Below are positions 41,426 to 50,387 of a stretch of DNA of 64,000 nt, piece after piece. The notes beneath the pieces are model-generated. The model made no database searches. It was not told the origin of the DNA and saw only the letters and a list, made by a program, of their open reading frames with translations. A program made the translations under genes and the position numbers. The stretch spans positions 62,001 to 126,000 of the forward strand of contig NZ_JAIVLH010000004.1 of NCBI RefSeq assembly GCF_020524345.1, given 5' to 3'. Each line of letters opens with the position of its first letter. Within the stretch, counting starts at the first letter, position 1. This DNA is from Metabacillus niabensis (GTDB taxonomy: Bacteria; Bacillota; Bacilli; Bacillales; Bacillaceae).

Positions 41426-43501
41426 ATGCATGTAGTCGTGAAAGCGAATTGTATTATTTCTGTTCCTCAGAAAATATCAACTCCTGTCCAACATGCCCTT
41501 GATATGATCAAAAGAGATCACAAAAAGATATTTGGCTGTCAGCCAATACTAAAAACAGCAGCAGAACAAGAGGCAACAATTATTATTAACTATGCAAAAG
41601 GTGGAAAAGAGTGTCCTACAAGACCTGAAGCATTTTGTTTCCGCTTCCAACAAATTAATGAAAAATGGATACTAAACATAATCGGGTATGACGATCTTGG
41701 ACTAGTTTATGGCTTACTACATTATAGCCAACAATATTTAGATATAGATCCTTTTTGGTTTTGGGGAGATTTGGATGTTGAGCAAAAATCGCAAGTCCTT
41801 ATTCCTACCATAGATTATGTATCTAAGGATCAACTAGTAAAATATAGAGGCTGGTTTGTAAATGATGAGGTCTGTTTAATTGGATGGAAAGAAGAATACC
41901 CACCTTCTAAAGAGGTTTGGTATCCCGTATTTGAAGCCTTATTACGATGTGGAGGGAATATGGTGATACCCGGAACTGATCTTCCTAAAGCAGGAATTCA
42001 TGCAGAGTTAGCTGCAGAGATGGGTTTATGGGTCACACATCATCATGCTGAGCCACTAGGCGCAGAAATGTTTTTACGTGCATATACCGGTAAAAAACCA
42101 AGCTATAAAGAACATCCTGATTTGTTTGAAGCATTATGGACTGAAGCAATTCAAAAACAAAAGGACCAAAACATCGTTTGGGTACTTTCCTTTCGGGGGC
42201 AAGGAGATGCACCTTTTTGGCAGTATGACCCGGAATTCGATACACCGGAAAAAAGAGGAGCGATGATTTCTAAAGTCGTTCACAGGCAATATGAAATGTT
42301 ATGTGATGCAATCGAACAGCCGGTTTGCAGTATGGCTCTTTATGGTGAGATCGCGGAGTTATATAAACAAGGACATATTGATGTGCCTGATGAAATAATG
42401 AAAATATGGGCAGATAATGGATATGGAAAGATGGTTTCAAGGAGACAGGGGAACGAAAATTATCGGATTCCTTCTTTGCCGACTGAAAATGATTCAGGAG
42501 AACACGGAATTTATTATCATGTTACATTTCATGATCTTCAAGCTTCAAATCATTTAACCATGTTTTCATCTCCACCTCAATTAATAAAAGAGGAAATTGA
42601 AAAATCATTTGCTTCAGGAGCTACATCTTATCTTTTATTAAACAGTGGTAATATCCGTCAACATCTTTATCCTTTAGATCTAGTCAGTCAATTATGGAGA
42701 TATGGTACTGTTGATGTTGAAGTACATCTTCAACAGTTTGTAAACCGATTTTATTCAAGCTATCATGATGAAATGACCAAGCTCTACAGAAGCTACTTTG
42801 AAAAAACAATTAAGTATGGTCAAAATGAGGATGATCGAGCAGGTGAGGAATTTTATCATCACAATGCAAGAAAAATCATGGGTCATTGGCTGCAAGATAG
42901 AGAGAACTCTGCTAATGAAAAGTTATTTTGGGCAACGGGTGAAATTCCATTTATTGATCAAGTAAATTGGTTTCTTGAAAAATGTCAAGATGGGTTAATT
43001 GGCTGGGAAAATCTATTAAATAAATGTCATAAACTTTCATTAAAACTTTCAACCTCTGATAAGCAAAGGTTTTATGATCTTTTTGTTTCTCAAGTAGAAT
43101 TGCATGTAACTGGCTGCAAAGGTTTCATTTCGTTGTGTAAGGGGTACAAAAGTTTCACTAACCAGCACTATCCACTTGCATTTGTCCAGGTGTCGGAATC
43201 CATTTGGGCTTATCAAGAAAGTTTGCTGGCATTTAAAAAGTCAGAACATGGAAAGTGGAACCATTTTTATCGTGCTGATTGGCTGACAAATGTAAAAAGC
43301 ACACTATATTCACTTGAAGCATTGCGAAAATATATTAGAATGCAAGAAGATAGCCCTGACTTCTTCTTATGGTATAAAGAATATGTGATGCCTGAAACTG
43401 AAAAATACATTTATTTAGAAAATACACATCGCAAGCCTTTATCTGATGATGAACTAGCCAGAAAATTATCTGAGAAGTTTCAGGGAATAATGGAATTTTA
43501 A
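41426..43501 (+). CDS. Glycoside hydrolase family 115 protein
   Basis: A 691-residue protein of the GH115 family, whose characterised members remove alpha-1,2-linked (4-O-methyl)glucuronic acid from xylan. The core is recognised from LVKYRGWFVNDE, the GGNMVIPGTDLP block, AAEMGLWVTHHHAEPLGAEMF, and NIVWVLSFRGQGDAPFW. It is shorter than typical GH115 enzymes (about 800-1000 residues) and seems to lack the C-terminal beta domain. There is no signal peptide, so it would act on imported oligosaccharides in the cytosol. No xylan-use genes are adjacent; it stands alone. Confidence 0.75.
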   Translation: MHVVVKANCIISVPQKISTPVQHALDMIKRDHKKIFGCQPILKTAAEQEATIIINYAKGGKECPTRPEAFCFRFQQINEKWILNIIGYDDLGLVYGLLHYSQQYLDIDPFWFWGDLDVEQKSQVLIPTIDYVSKDQLVKYRGWFVNDEVCLIGWKEEYPPSKEVWYPVFEALLRCGGNMVIPGTDLPKAGIHAELAAEMGLWVTHHHAEPLGAEMFLRAYTGKKPSYKEHPDLFEALWTEAIQKQKDQNIVWVLSFRGQGDAPFWQYDPEFDTPEKRGAMISKVVHRQYEMLCDAIEQPVCSMALYGEIAELYKQGHIDVPDEIMKIWADNGYGKMVSRRQGNENYRIPSLPTENDSGEHGIYYHVTFHDLQASNHLTMFSSPPQLIKEEIEKSFASGATSYLLLNSGNIRQHLYPLDLVSQLWRYGTVDVEVHLQQFVNRFYSSYHDEMTKLYRSYFEKTIKYGQNEDDRAGEEFYHHNARKIMGHWLQDRENSANEKLFWATGEIPFIDQVNWFLEKCQDGLIGWENLLNKCHKLSLKLSTSDKQRFYDLFVSQVELHVTGCKGFISLCKGYKSFTNQHYPLAFVQVSESIWAYQESLLAFKKSEHGKWNHFYRADWLTNVKSTLYSLEALRKYIRMQEDSPDFFLWYKEYVMPETEKYIYLENTHRKPLSDDELARKLSEKFQGIMEF

Positions 43502-43518
43502 TACGTTTATATGGCTGT

Positions 43519-43551
43519 AAGCCTCTTTTCTTTCGAAAAGGGCTTCTTTTA
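43519..43551 (+). terminator. Intrinsic terminator after GH115 gene
   Basis: AAGCC..CTTTTC / GAAAAGGGCTT stem with TTTC loop and T tail. Confidence 0.85.
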
Positions 43552-43648
43552 TATTTTTCAGGATAAGATATAATGAAAGATAAATATAAGATGTATTTTT
43601 AGAGAAAAAGGTTGGGCAGGATTCTTTTATTAAAATGGAGTGTTTTTT

Positions 43649-44599
43649 ATGGGGATTAGTTTAAAGGAAATAAATTTGTATGAAAATTTTGATGAGTTAG
43701 CACAGGATATCTTAGAGATGGCTCAGGAGTTTTTTCCTGGTAAGTTGCTCTTTCTCTCGAATTTTTCTCATAACAAACAAATTATCCTTAAGCTTTCTGA
43801 TAAAGATACAGATATCTCTCTAAGTGAAGGGATGTCTATCGAACTTAACCAAACTGTTTGTAATAAGATTGATTTTAAACAAAACAAACCACTAATGATT
43901 GAGGATGTAAAGAATGAACCAGTTCTTGTTGATTTAAAAAATATGCTTGAGGAAGCCAATATTCATTCATATGTTGGAGTCCCTATTACTGTAGGAACTG
44001 GCGAGGCGTTTGGGACATTATGTGCTGTTCATCATCATGAAAGTGAGTTTTCAAATAAAAGTGTTAAAATGCTACAACGAATCGCCCGAATGTTTTCATA
44101 CTATTTTGAATTAGAGCGTCTCGCATTTCGCGATTCTTTAACAGGGCTTTATAATCGATATTTTTTATATAAATATTTTGATCATTATCCAGTCAAGGAT
44201 GGAGCTATTTTCTTTTTGGACTTAGATGGATTTAAAACGATTAACGACAAATATGGTCATGAGAAAGGTGACCTTATATTAAAAGAGGCTGCTTCAAGGC
44301 TTGAATTATTCTTAAAGGAGCAAACAGGTTATGCGGTAAGATTAGGTGGTGACGAATACATCATTGTGATAGAAGATGTGACTTCAAAAGAGGATTTAAC
44401 AGAAATTTCAGAAAGCATACTAACACTTTTATCTACATGGGATAAAAATATGCATGAGTCTCAATTATCCGTTAGTATTGGAATTGATACCTACACCTCA
44501 AAAGAGAAGGTCGATGTAAATTCCCTTTTGAAAAATGCTGACCAAGCCTTATATCGCGCAAAATCAAAAGGAAAGAATAGATATCAATTTTTCAGTTAA
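43649..44599 (+). CDS. GAF-GGDEF protein, probable diguanylate cyclase
   Basis: A 316-residue cytosolic sensor-enzyme. A GAF domain (residues 15-150; GVPITVGTGEAFGTLCAVHHH) is followed by a GGDEF domain (residues 155-316) that makes the second messenger c-di-GMP. FRDSLTGLYNRYF opens the GGDEF domain. The signature reads RLGGDEYIIV, a GGDEY form that keeps the catalytic and metal residues. No clear RxxD inhibitory site is seen before it. ATG 43649 has GGAG eight bases upstream; GTG 43640 lies inside that site. Single gene. Confidence 0.88.
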   Translation: MGISLKEINLYENFDELAQDILEMAQEFFPGKLLFLSNFSHNKQIILKLSDKDTDISLSEGMSIELNQTVCNKIDFKQNKPLMIEDVKNEPVLVDLKNMLEEANIHSYVGVPITVGTGEAFGTLCAVHHHESEFSNKSVKMLQRIARMFSYYFELERLAFRDSLTGLYNRYFLYKYFDHYPVKDGAIFFLDLDGFKTINDKYGHEKGDLILKEAASRLELFLKEQTGYAVRLGGDEYIIVIEDVTSKEDLTEISESILTLLSTWDKNMHESQLSVSIGIDTYTSKEKVDVNSLLKNADQALYRAKSKGKNRYQFFS

Positions 44600-44623
44600 G
44601 ATGGCGATTAAAAATAACATGAC

Positions 44624-44656
44624 AGAAAAGACTCCTTTTTTAAAGAAGTCTTTTTT
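44624..44656. terminator. Bidirectional terminator
   Basis: AAAAGACT..CTT / AAG..AGTCTTTT stem between the convergent GGDEF and MarR genes, with T and A tails on both sides. Confidence 0.8.
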
Positions 44657-45092
44657 AACTATTTTCGTTTCTAAGCCGAATTAATATAGTCTGCAAAGCT
44701 TTGTCAAAACTTATTAACTCATCTGTATTCATAGATAAATTCTCAAGTAATTTTGATGGAATGCATGTTGCTTTTTCTTTCATTTCTTTCCCTTTATCTG
44801 TAAGAGAGATAATAACACTTCTTTCATCTTCTAGAGACCTTTGGCGTCTAATAATATGATTTGCTTCCATCCTTTTTAGCATCGGGGTTAGAGTACCGGA
44901 ATCTAAGAATAATTTCTTGCCGAGCTCCTTAACGGTTATGGAATCAGATTCCCATAAAACTAATAAAACAAGGTATTGAGGATAAGTAATGTCCAAGTCT
45001 GCAAGTAAATCACGGTAAAGTCTGGTGATTTCTCTTTCAGCTGTATATATTTTAAAACAAATTTGATTTTCTAATTTTAACATTTCACTCAT
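44655..45092 (-). CDS. MarR family regulator, OhrR-like
   Basis: A 145-residue winged-helix repressor. The N-terminal ENQICFKIYTAEREITRLYRDLL region is that of OhrR/MgrA regulators, in which the single Cys (residue 11) senses organic peroxides. The DNA-binding part reads TVKELGKKLFLDSGTLTPMLKRMEANHIIRRQRSLEDERSVIISLT. It should release DNA on oxidation of the Cys. No organic hydroperoxide resistance gene (ohr) is adjacent, so targets may be elsewhere. GAAAGGA lies ten bases before ATG. Confidence 0.88.
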   Translation of the reverse strand: MSEMLKLENQICFKIYTAEREITRLYRDLLADLDITYPQYLVLLVLWESDSITVKELGKKLFLDSGTLTPMLKRMEANHIIRRQRSLEDERSVIISLTDKGKEMKEKATCIPSKLLENLSMNTDELISFDKALQTILIRLRNENS

Positions 45093-45327
45093 TTACAATG
45101 GTTCCTTTCAAAGTTTATACCAGTATTATAGTACACAATATGAATGTTTTCAAAAAAATTGTAGGCAATTAAATTGAGGAGTTGTCTCAAATCTAAAGGG
45201 ATTTGACAGTCAGCAGTTGGGAAAGTAAGAGGCAAATTGGTCAAGAAAATACAAAGACCGTTCAGATCGTCTTACATCCAAATAGGATCATAAAACCGTG
45301 CTGAACGGCACATACTTCTACTTATTT
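45093..45327. other. Intergenic region between the MarR gene and a small lipoprotein gene
   Basis: About 235 bases. The CCGTTCAG / CTGAACGG inverted repeat at 45262-45309 probably terminates the leftward lipoprotein transcript. The rest has no recognised gene. The MarR promoter and a possible operator (TACTATAATACTGGTATA, 45108-45135 on the opposite strand) lie near 45100-45140. Confidence 0.4.
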
Positions 45328-45444
45328 TTATTCTTCATCATTTATTTCACCATCACCAATCTCATCTTCACCTGGTGCATCGTCACATGCAACAACAGAT
45401 GTAGCAAGAAGAGCTGCTAGTAAAATTGCAAAAAGCTTTTTCAT
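45328..45444 (-). CDS. Small lipoprotein, 38 aa
   Basis: A 38-residue protein missed by normal length cut-offs. ATG at 45444 follows GAGGTGAATC. It reads MKKLFAILLAALLATSVVAC, a complete lipoprotein signal peptide with lipobox SVVAC. The mature part is only 18-19 residues and very acidic (DDAPGEDEIGDGEINDEE). It would be a lipid-anchored acidic peptide outside the membrane. Similar tiny acidic lipoproteins occur in Bacilli without known function. A hairpin follows the stop. Confidence 0.75.
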   Translation of the reverse strand: MKKLFAILLAALLATSVVACDDAPGEDEIGDGEINDEE

Positions 45445-45621
45445 TTTGTGATTCACCTCATTTCACAATGACTTAAATAATCAACTATTATTTTTTCCTT
45501 GAGTGGTTTTGTTTATGTATTTTTTTGGTTTTCATATTGTGAATGCTTATATATTTTGATATGCATTTATCGCCTACCATGATAAAATAAAGAAGTTCTT
45601 ATACATAACAGGAGGAAGAGA

Positions 45622-45738
45622 ATGGACGCTCTAGCCAAAAGATACATAGAATTATATCTTTGTTTTTCTGAAGACTTAGGCAGGTTTCTAACTGAGCCTG
45701 AACAGGAATTTTTAAGATGGCTTGTATCAAATGAATAA
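45622..45738 (+). CDS. Micro-protein, 38 aa
   Basis: ATG 45622 has a perfect CAGGAGGAAG ribosome site. The 38-residue product begins MDALAKRYIELYLCFSED and ends RWLVSNE. It is amphipathic and probably two short helices, with no signal peptide. A terminator follows 14 bases after the stop. Gene structure supports a real small protein; size and helical character recall small inhibitors such as Sda, but I see no sequence match and do not assign a function. Confidence 0.6.
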   Translation: MDALAKRYIELYLCFSEDLGRFLTEPEQEFLRWLVSNE

Positions 45739-45751
45739 GCTCTAAAATGAG

Positions 45752-45784
45752 AGGGTTAACAATACAAGGTGTTAGCCTTTTTAC
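45752..45784 (+). terminator. Intrinsic terminator after micro-protein gene
   Basis: AGGGTTAACA / TGTTAGCCTTTTT imperfect stem with T-run. Confidence 0.75.
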
Positions 45785-45868
45785 TATGGACTATTAAACG
45801 TAAATTGAAACCTTTTTACACTTCATCCGTATAAGATGATATACACTGGTATATTTGGAGGGAGATTT

Positions 45869-46306
45869 TTGAAAAGATTTTTTATGATGTTTGCCATTTT
45901 TACATTATTGATTAGTTCAGCTTGTTCTGTAGTAGATGAGGTAAATAAATCGGTGAATTATGTTGATGAATCCACTAGTTATTTAACATCAGTTAGTGAT
46001 TTTGCCGAACAAGCACCAGACTTAATACAGACTGCGGTGACAGATGAAACTTCAAGAGATGAACTTGAAAAACAACTTCAGTCGTTACGTCAACAAATGG
46101 TAGAATTTAATAACCTTGAAGCTCCAACGATTGCTGAGGATGTCCATCAAGATATCGTGACTCAAAATGAAGCTGCTTTAGAGAAGATTGATCAACTTTA
46201 CAAGGATGGAGAGCTTGTGGTGGAAGAGCTGCAAAACTCTGAAATAGTCCAAACGCTAGAAGACATAAGTTCTCTTATGAATACAGTACAAAGCTTAGAA
46301 TTATAA
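45869..46306 (+). CDS. Putative lipoprotein, DUF6376-like
   Basis: A 145-residue lipoprotein. The signal peptide KRFFMMFAIFTLLISSAC ends at the lipobox Cys; the mature part is helical and acidic with heptad-like repeats (DELEKQLQSLRQQMVEFNNLEAP). The pattern is like small Bacillus lipoproteins of the DUF6376 type, from memory only. TTG 45869 is chosen: GGAGGGAG lies directly upstream and it removes an unlikely N-terminal extension. Function unknown. Confidence 0.65.
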   Translation: MKRFFMMFAIFTLLISSACSVVDEVNKSVNYVDESTSYLTSVSDFAEQAPDLIQTAVTDETSRDELEKQLQSLRQQMVEFNNLEAPTIAEDVHQDIVTQNEAALEKIDQLYKDGELVVEELQNSEIVQTLEDISSLMNTVQSLEL

Positions 46307-46446
46307 TAAAATGATGTTCCGGGGCTGGGTCTTATGCGCATTGTTTATGAGCAGGAGGCCTAGCTCTATCTTTTTCTCTTGAATTTTAGGAGGTAGCTTA
46401 ACTTTTCTTTTTTTTATTTTTAGTATAAGATATATTCATGTGATAC

Positions 46447-46472
46447 TATGACCAAGTCATAATTAATATAAT
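46447..46472 (+). promoter_or_regulatory. FapR-like operator and -10 box upstream of fabF
   Basis: TATGAC-CAA-GTCATA (46447-46461) is a perfect 6-bp-arm palindrome. It matches 12 of 16 positions of the B. subtilis FapR operator (TAGTACCTAGTCTTAA as recalled). TATAAT at 46467-46472 follows. FapR represses fatty-acid genes including fabF and responds to malonyl-CoA. Confidence 0.5.
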
Positions 46473-46539
46473 TTCTTACCATTAAATAAAAGCATTCATA
46501 TATACAGAGACTATTTTTTCACAAGGGGAGAAACTTATC

Positions 46540-47778
46540 ATGAGAAAAAGAGTAGTTATAACTGGAATTGGGGCTGTTACTCCATTAGGCAATGATGTTC
46601 AAACAACCTGGGACCATGCCAAAAAAGGAGTTTCAGGAATTGCAGAATTGACAAGAGTTAATTCGGAACCTTTCAATGTAAAAGTAGCTGCTGAAGTAAA
46701 GGATTTTTCACCACAGGACTTTATTGATCATAAAGAGGTTCGCAGAATGGCCAGATTTACGCATCTTGCTATTGCAGCCAGTAAAATGGCTATTAAAGAT
46801 GCAGGGGTAAATATTGGGAAGGATGTATCAGCTGAAAGAGTAGGAGTATGGATCGGTTCAGGTATTGGGGGACTTGATGAATTTGAGGAGCAGCATAAGC
46901 GTTATTTAAGTAAAGGACCCAAACGAGTTAGCCCATTTATTATTCCTATGTTTATACCTGATATGGCTTCTGGCCGAGTTTCAATTGAGTTAGGTGCAAA
47001 AGGAATTAATAACTGTTCCGTTACCGCATGTGCTTCAGGTGCAAACTCTATTGGGGATGCCTTCAGGGTCATACAAAATGGTGGAGCCGATATGATGGTG
47101 ACAGGAGGTTCTGAAGCATCAATTACAGAGATGACAATTGCAGGTTTTTCAAATATGACAGCATTATCAACTAATCATGATCCAGCTAGCGCAAGTCGTC
47201 CATTTGATCAAAACCGTGATGGATTTGTTATTGGAGAAGGTTCGGGAATCCTTATTTTAGAAGAGCTGGAACATGCACTAGCACGTGGTGCTAACATATA
47301 TGGTGAAATAATAGGATATGGTGCAACAGGCGATGCATATCATATCACTACGCCAGCGCCGGAAGGAGAAGGCGGGCAACGAGCGATGAACCTGGCATTA
47401 GAAGATGCGAATCTTTCACCAGATCAAGTGGATTATATCAATGCACATGGTACGAGCACGTATTATAATGATTTGTATGAAACAAAAGCGATAAAGGCCG
47501 TTTTTGGTGATCATTCGCATCGTCTTTCAGTTAGTTCCACCAAATCTATGACAGGACATCTATTAGGTGCGGCTGGAGCTGTAGAAGCCATTTTTTCTCT
47601 ATTATCTATGAGAGATGGAATCATCCCGCCAACAATAAACTATACAACACCTGACCCTGAGTTAGACTTAGATTATGTACCTAATCATGCTAAAAAAGCC
47701 AATGTTGATGTTGTTTTATCAAACTCACTTGGATTCGGCGGACATAATGCAACATTATTGTTTAAGAAATATGAATAA
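46540..47778 (+). CDS. fabF: 3-oxoacyl-[acyl-carrier-protein] synthase II
   Basis: Condensing enzyme of 412 residues for fatty-acid chain elongation: malonyl-ACP plus acyl-ACP to 3-oxoacyl-ACP. The catalytic triad is visible: Cys164 in VTACASGAN, His in [11 protein letters not shown] (near 304), Lys/His in [17 protein letters not shown] (near 335-341). The start [19 protein letters not shown] is typical. Unlike B. subtilis it is not preceded by fabH, so it stands alone, possibly as an extra copy. GGGGAG ribosome site nine bases before ATG; FapR-like operator upstream. Confidence 0.94.
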   Translation: MRKRVVITGIGAVTPLGNDVQTTWDHAKKGVSGIAELTRVNSEPFNVKVAAEVKDFSPQDFIDHKEVRRMARFTHLAIAASKMAIKDAGVNIGKDVSAERVGVWIGSGIGGLDEFEEQHKRYLSKGPKRVSPFIIPMFIPDMASGRVSIELGAKGINNCSVTACASGANSIGDAFRVIQNGGADMMVTGGSEASITEMTIAGFSNMTALSTNHDPASASRPFDQNRDGFVIGEGSGILILEELEHALARGANIYGEIIGYGATGDAYHITTPAPEGEGGQRAMNLALEDANLSPDQVDYINAHGTSTYYNDLYETKAIKAVFGDHSHRLSVSSTKSMTGHLLGAAGAVEAIFSLLSMRDGIIPPTINYTTPDPELDLDYVPNHAKKANVDVVLSNSLGFGGHNATLLFKKYE

Positions 47779-47789
47779 ATCCCTATATT

Positions 47790-47825
47790 AGAGTACGCCA
47801 TAAAAAATGGCGTGCTCGTTTTTAA
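47790..47825. terminator. Terminator after fabF
   Basis: GAG-ACGCCA / TGGCGT-CTC stem with an A-rich loop and T-run, shared with the convergent gene. Confidence 0.85.
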
Positions 47826-47827
47826 TT

Positions 47828-48133
47828 CTAACGATCCTTTTTCCTTTTCTTTATTTCTTCTGTTACTACAAAAGCAAGTTCCTCATTGCCGTATAAAGAT
47901 AATACATTCAGAAGTGTTTGATCTGGAATATGTTCAGATTCGCTCTTAGGTACCGTTAAATCAATCGTTTGCTTTAATGCATAATTCGCACTTTGATGAG
48001 GATATGCCCTGGAATAGACTTCTGTTGGATCAAGATCATGGTTCACACACCATTGAGCAAAGATGAGGATCATCATTTGTTCATCTTTTTGATAGTTTTC
48101 AATCATTTTCTGTTCTATTTCTTTAGAATTCAC
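47828..48133 (-). CDS. Hypothetical protein, 101 aa
   Basis: A 101-residue helical cytosolic protein. GTG 48133 is chosen since GGGAG lies nine bases upstream; a longer in-frame start adds residues with no ribosome site. The KMIENYQKDEQMMILIFAQWCVNHDLDPTEVY part looks like a small helical bundle. No known domain; convergent to fabF, with divergent PRK06851-like neighbour. Confidence 0.6.
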   Translation of the reverse strand: MNSKEIEQKMIENYQKDEQMMILIFAQWCVNHDLDPTEVYSRAYPHQSANYALKQTIDLTVPKSESEHIPDQTLLNVLSLYGNEELAFVVTEEIKKRKKDR

Positions 48134-48278
48134 TATATAAAACTCCCTTGTCAGATATACAAACATTATAACGAATTGACGGCTGAATTCCTACTTTCAA
48201 TTCTTTTTAAAATAGGCATTCACCCCTGTGAGATTATCTACATAAAGTAAGGGTAAAGGTGTGTGAAAGGGTGGTTAG

Positions 48279-49376
48279 ATGACAAGTACAGTTCGTCATT
48301 ATTATGCAGGCGGAAATACTGCAAAAGGCTTCTATAGTTTATATGATTCTGTTTTAGAAGGATTAGAGCGGATCTATATCTTAAAAGGTGGTCCTGGAAC
48401 AGGTAAATCTTCTTTGATGAAGAAGATAGGTCGACTTATGGAAGGCAAAAAGATTGATGTAGACTATTTGCATTGTGCTTCAGATAACAATTCAATTGAT
48501 GGAGTTATTTTACCGGAATTGAAGATTGGAATCGTTGATGGAACTGCACCACACGTCATAGAACCAAAAGCACCAGGTGTGATTGAAGAATACGTAAACC
48601 TAGGTGTTGCGTGGGACTCGAGGAAATTAGTCGAACATAAGGATGAAATTTTAGCTCTTAACAAAAAAATCTCTGATAAATTTAACAAAGCATATGATAC
48701 ATTTGCTGCTTCATTACGTGCACATGATGACATAGAAGAGATTTATATTTCCAATATGGACTTTTCAAAAGCAAATCAATTAACAGAAGATATTATTTCA
48801 AATTTTTATGAAGAGCAATCACTTGAAAAGGAACCAAAAATACAGCATCGTTTTTTAGGAGCAGCAACACCGGATGGAGCTGTTGATTTTATTCAAAATT
48901 TAACTGCTGATATTAAAAAACGGTATTTTATTAAAGGGAGAGCAGGTTCTGGAAAGTCAACTATGTTGAAAAAAATTGTCGCTGCAGGTGAAGAGCGTGG
49001 ATTTGATGTCGAAGTCTACCATTGCGGTTTTGATCCTAATAGCCTTGATATGGTCATACTTCGTGAATTAGGTATAGCTATTTTTGATAGTACGGCTCCT
49101 CATGAATATTTTCCTGATCGGGAAACAGATGAAGTCATTGATATGTATGAAACATGTATAACACCAGGGACGGATGAAAAATATGCGGCAGATATTGAAA
49201 GAACAACACAAGCATATAAAGATAAAATGAAAGAAGCGATTTCTTATTTAGCTGAAGCCAAACAATTACGCGATCAATTGGAAGCCTACTATATTGACGC
49301 GATGGATTTTAATAAAGTTATCCAAATCACAAGGGAAATTATAAATAAAATAGAGTTATTTATTTCAGATAAATAA
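48279..49376 (+). CDS. Tandem P-loop ATPase/kinase-like protein, PRK06851 family
   Basis: A 365-residue protein with two related P-loop halves. The first has LKGGPGTGKSSLMKKIG near residue 36; the second has IKGRAGSGKSTMLKKIV near 218. Each half is followed by the same pattern (DYLHCASDNNSIDGVILPELKIGIVDGTAPH and EVYHCGFDPNSLDMVILRELGIAIFDSTAPHE). The halves clearly arose by duplication. This matches the PRK06851 family common in spore-forming Firmicutes, with unknown substrate. The conserved Cys/Asp/Asn after each P-loop could hold a substrate. Good AAGGGTGG ribosome site. Confidence 0.8.
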   Translation: MTSTVRHYYAGGNTAKGFYSLYDSVLEGLERIYILKGGPGTGKSSLMKKIGRLMEGKKIDVDYLHCASDNNSIDGVILPELKIGIVDGTAPHVIEPKAPGVIEEYVNLGVAWDSRKLVEHKDEILALNKKISDKFNKAYDTFAASLRAHDDIEEIYISNMDFSKANQLTEDIISNFYEEQSLEKEPKIQHRFLGAATPDGAVDFIQNLTADIKKRYFIKGRAGSGKSTMLKKIVAAGEERGFDVEVYHCGFDPNSLDMVILRELGIAIFDSTAPHEYFPDRETDEVIDMYETCITPGTDEKYAADIERTTQAYKDKMKEAISYLAEAKQLRDQLEAYYIDAMDFNKVIQITREIINKIELFISDK

Positions 49377-49435
49377 TCTGATAGGGAAAGCCTCTTTAAA
49401 AAGTAAGAACGTATTGAGTTTGTTACTTTGTTTTA

Positions 49436-49562
49436 ATGTTTAGCTCCAGCGCCTAGCACTTCTAGGATCTAGCCACAAATGAATAGAAGACAAAATACGT
49501 CTTCAATTCATTTGCTTATTATTTACCTGAGGCTGACCAAGGCGCATGCGCCTTTCTTAGTA
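49436..49562. repeat. Degenerate copy of a Bacillus intergenic palindromic repeat
   Basis: Starts TAGCTCCAGCGCCTAGC and ends CCAAGGCGCATGCGCC, the two ends typical of a dispersed small repeat found between genes in many Bacillaceae (left TAGCTCCAGCGCCTAGC, right GGCGCxxGCGCxTTTCTTA, as I recall). An internal inverted repeat AATGAATAGAAGAC..GTCTTCAATTCATT forms a long hairpin. It overlaps the stop codon of the leftward gene and can act as its terminator. Confidence 0.6.
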
Positions 49563-50243
49563 TTGAAACACTGCCGATACTTTTGCTTCGATTTCAATTT
49601 TGTTGCTTTGGATAGGTGGAGCTCCTTGTGATATAGATTCTGTTGAAAATGCAATTGATAGTGGCCGAGGTGAGAATGTACCTGATATTTCTGTTACTTT
49701 AACAGGAATCTTATTTATTGTTACACCAATTTGTTCTCCCAACTTTATCGCTTTTTCTGTTGCGTTTTTCATCGCTTGTTGTAAAGCTTCCTGATATAGA
49801 ATTTCACGATTTGAAACATCAAAGCGAATGTTTTCCGCAATATTTGCTCCTGCTGCAACAGCAGCTTTAAAGACAGATCCAAGTTTTTCTAAATTATTTA
49901 CTGTTATTTCCAGAATATGTTGAACCCTATATCCAGTCAGGATTGAAGCTCCTTCAGTAAAATCATAGACTGGCTGGATTGTATAAGAAATGGTATTGAT
50001 ATCATCACTAGAAATATTTATTTTATTTAAGTTTGAAATGACTTTGTTTGAAATAAGGGCATTTTGCGATTGAGCAGACTCTGCATCTTTTGATTCCGTT
50101 ACAATTCCAATTTGAATAATTGCCTGGTCGGGTGAAACAGTTTTTTTTCCATTGCCTTCAACTGTCATCCTTCCACGCTCTGTTGATGTCATTCTAGTCA
50201 TTGAAACAGGGGATTGAAAGTAATGAGGTGTATAATAGGACAT
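49557..50243 (-). CDS. SIMPL domain (DUF541) protein
   Basis: A 228-residue protein of the SIMPL/DUF541 family. Marks are VEGNGKKTVSPDQAIIQIGIVTESKDAESAQSQNA near residue 30 and the TGYRVQHILEITVNNLEKLGSVFKAAVAAGANIAENIRFDVSN block. Members include the outer-membrane oxidative stress protein YggE and the interaction partner of mouse pelle-like kinase. Here there is no signal peptide, so it is cytosolic. Function unknown. The start is set at the ATG nine bases after AAAGG. Its stop lies within the repeat on its right end. Confidence 0.83.
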   Translation of the reverse strand: MSYYTPHYFQSPVSMTRMTSTERGRMTVEGNGKKTVSPDQAIIQIGIVTESKDAESAQSQNALISNKVISNLNKINISSDDINTISYTIQPVYDFTEGASILTGYRVQHILEITVNNLEKLGSVFKAAVAAGANIAENIRFDVSNREILYQEALQQAMKNATEKAIKLGEQIGVTINKIPVKVTEISGTFSPRPLSIAFSTESISQGAPPIQSNKIEIEAKVSAVFQY

Positions 50244-50387
50244 GTTTATCAACCTTTCATTTAAAAGGTACTTATGAGAGACAACTAAATCAATAAATTT
50301 TCATTTAAAATTTGTATGAAGTTACCTATTATTGGTAAGATAAAGAAGTAATCGTAATATATGTACGCGTGAAAGGGGCATTTATTC

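Noticed and set aside
48279-49376. Two fused unrelated ATPases
   Set aside because: The halves share a long motif pattern, so this is an internal duplication within one family.
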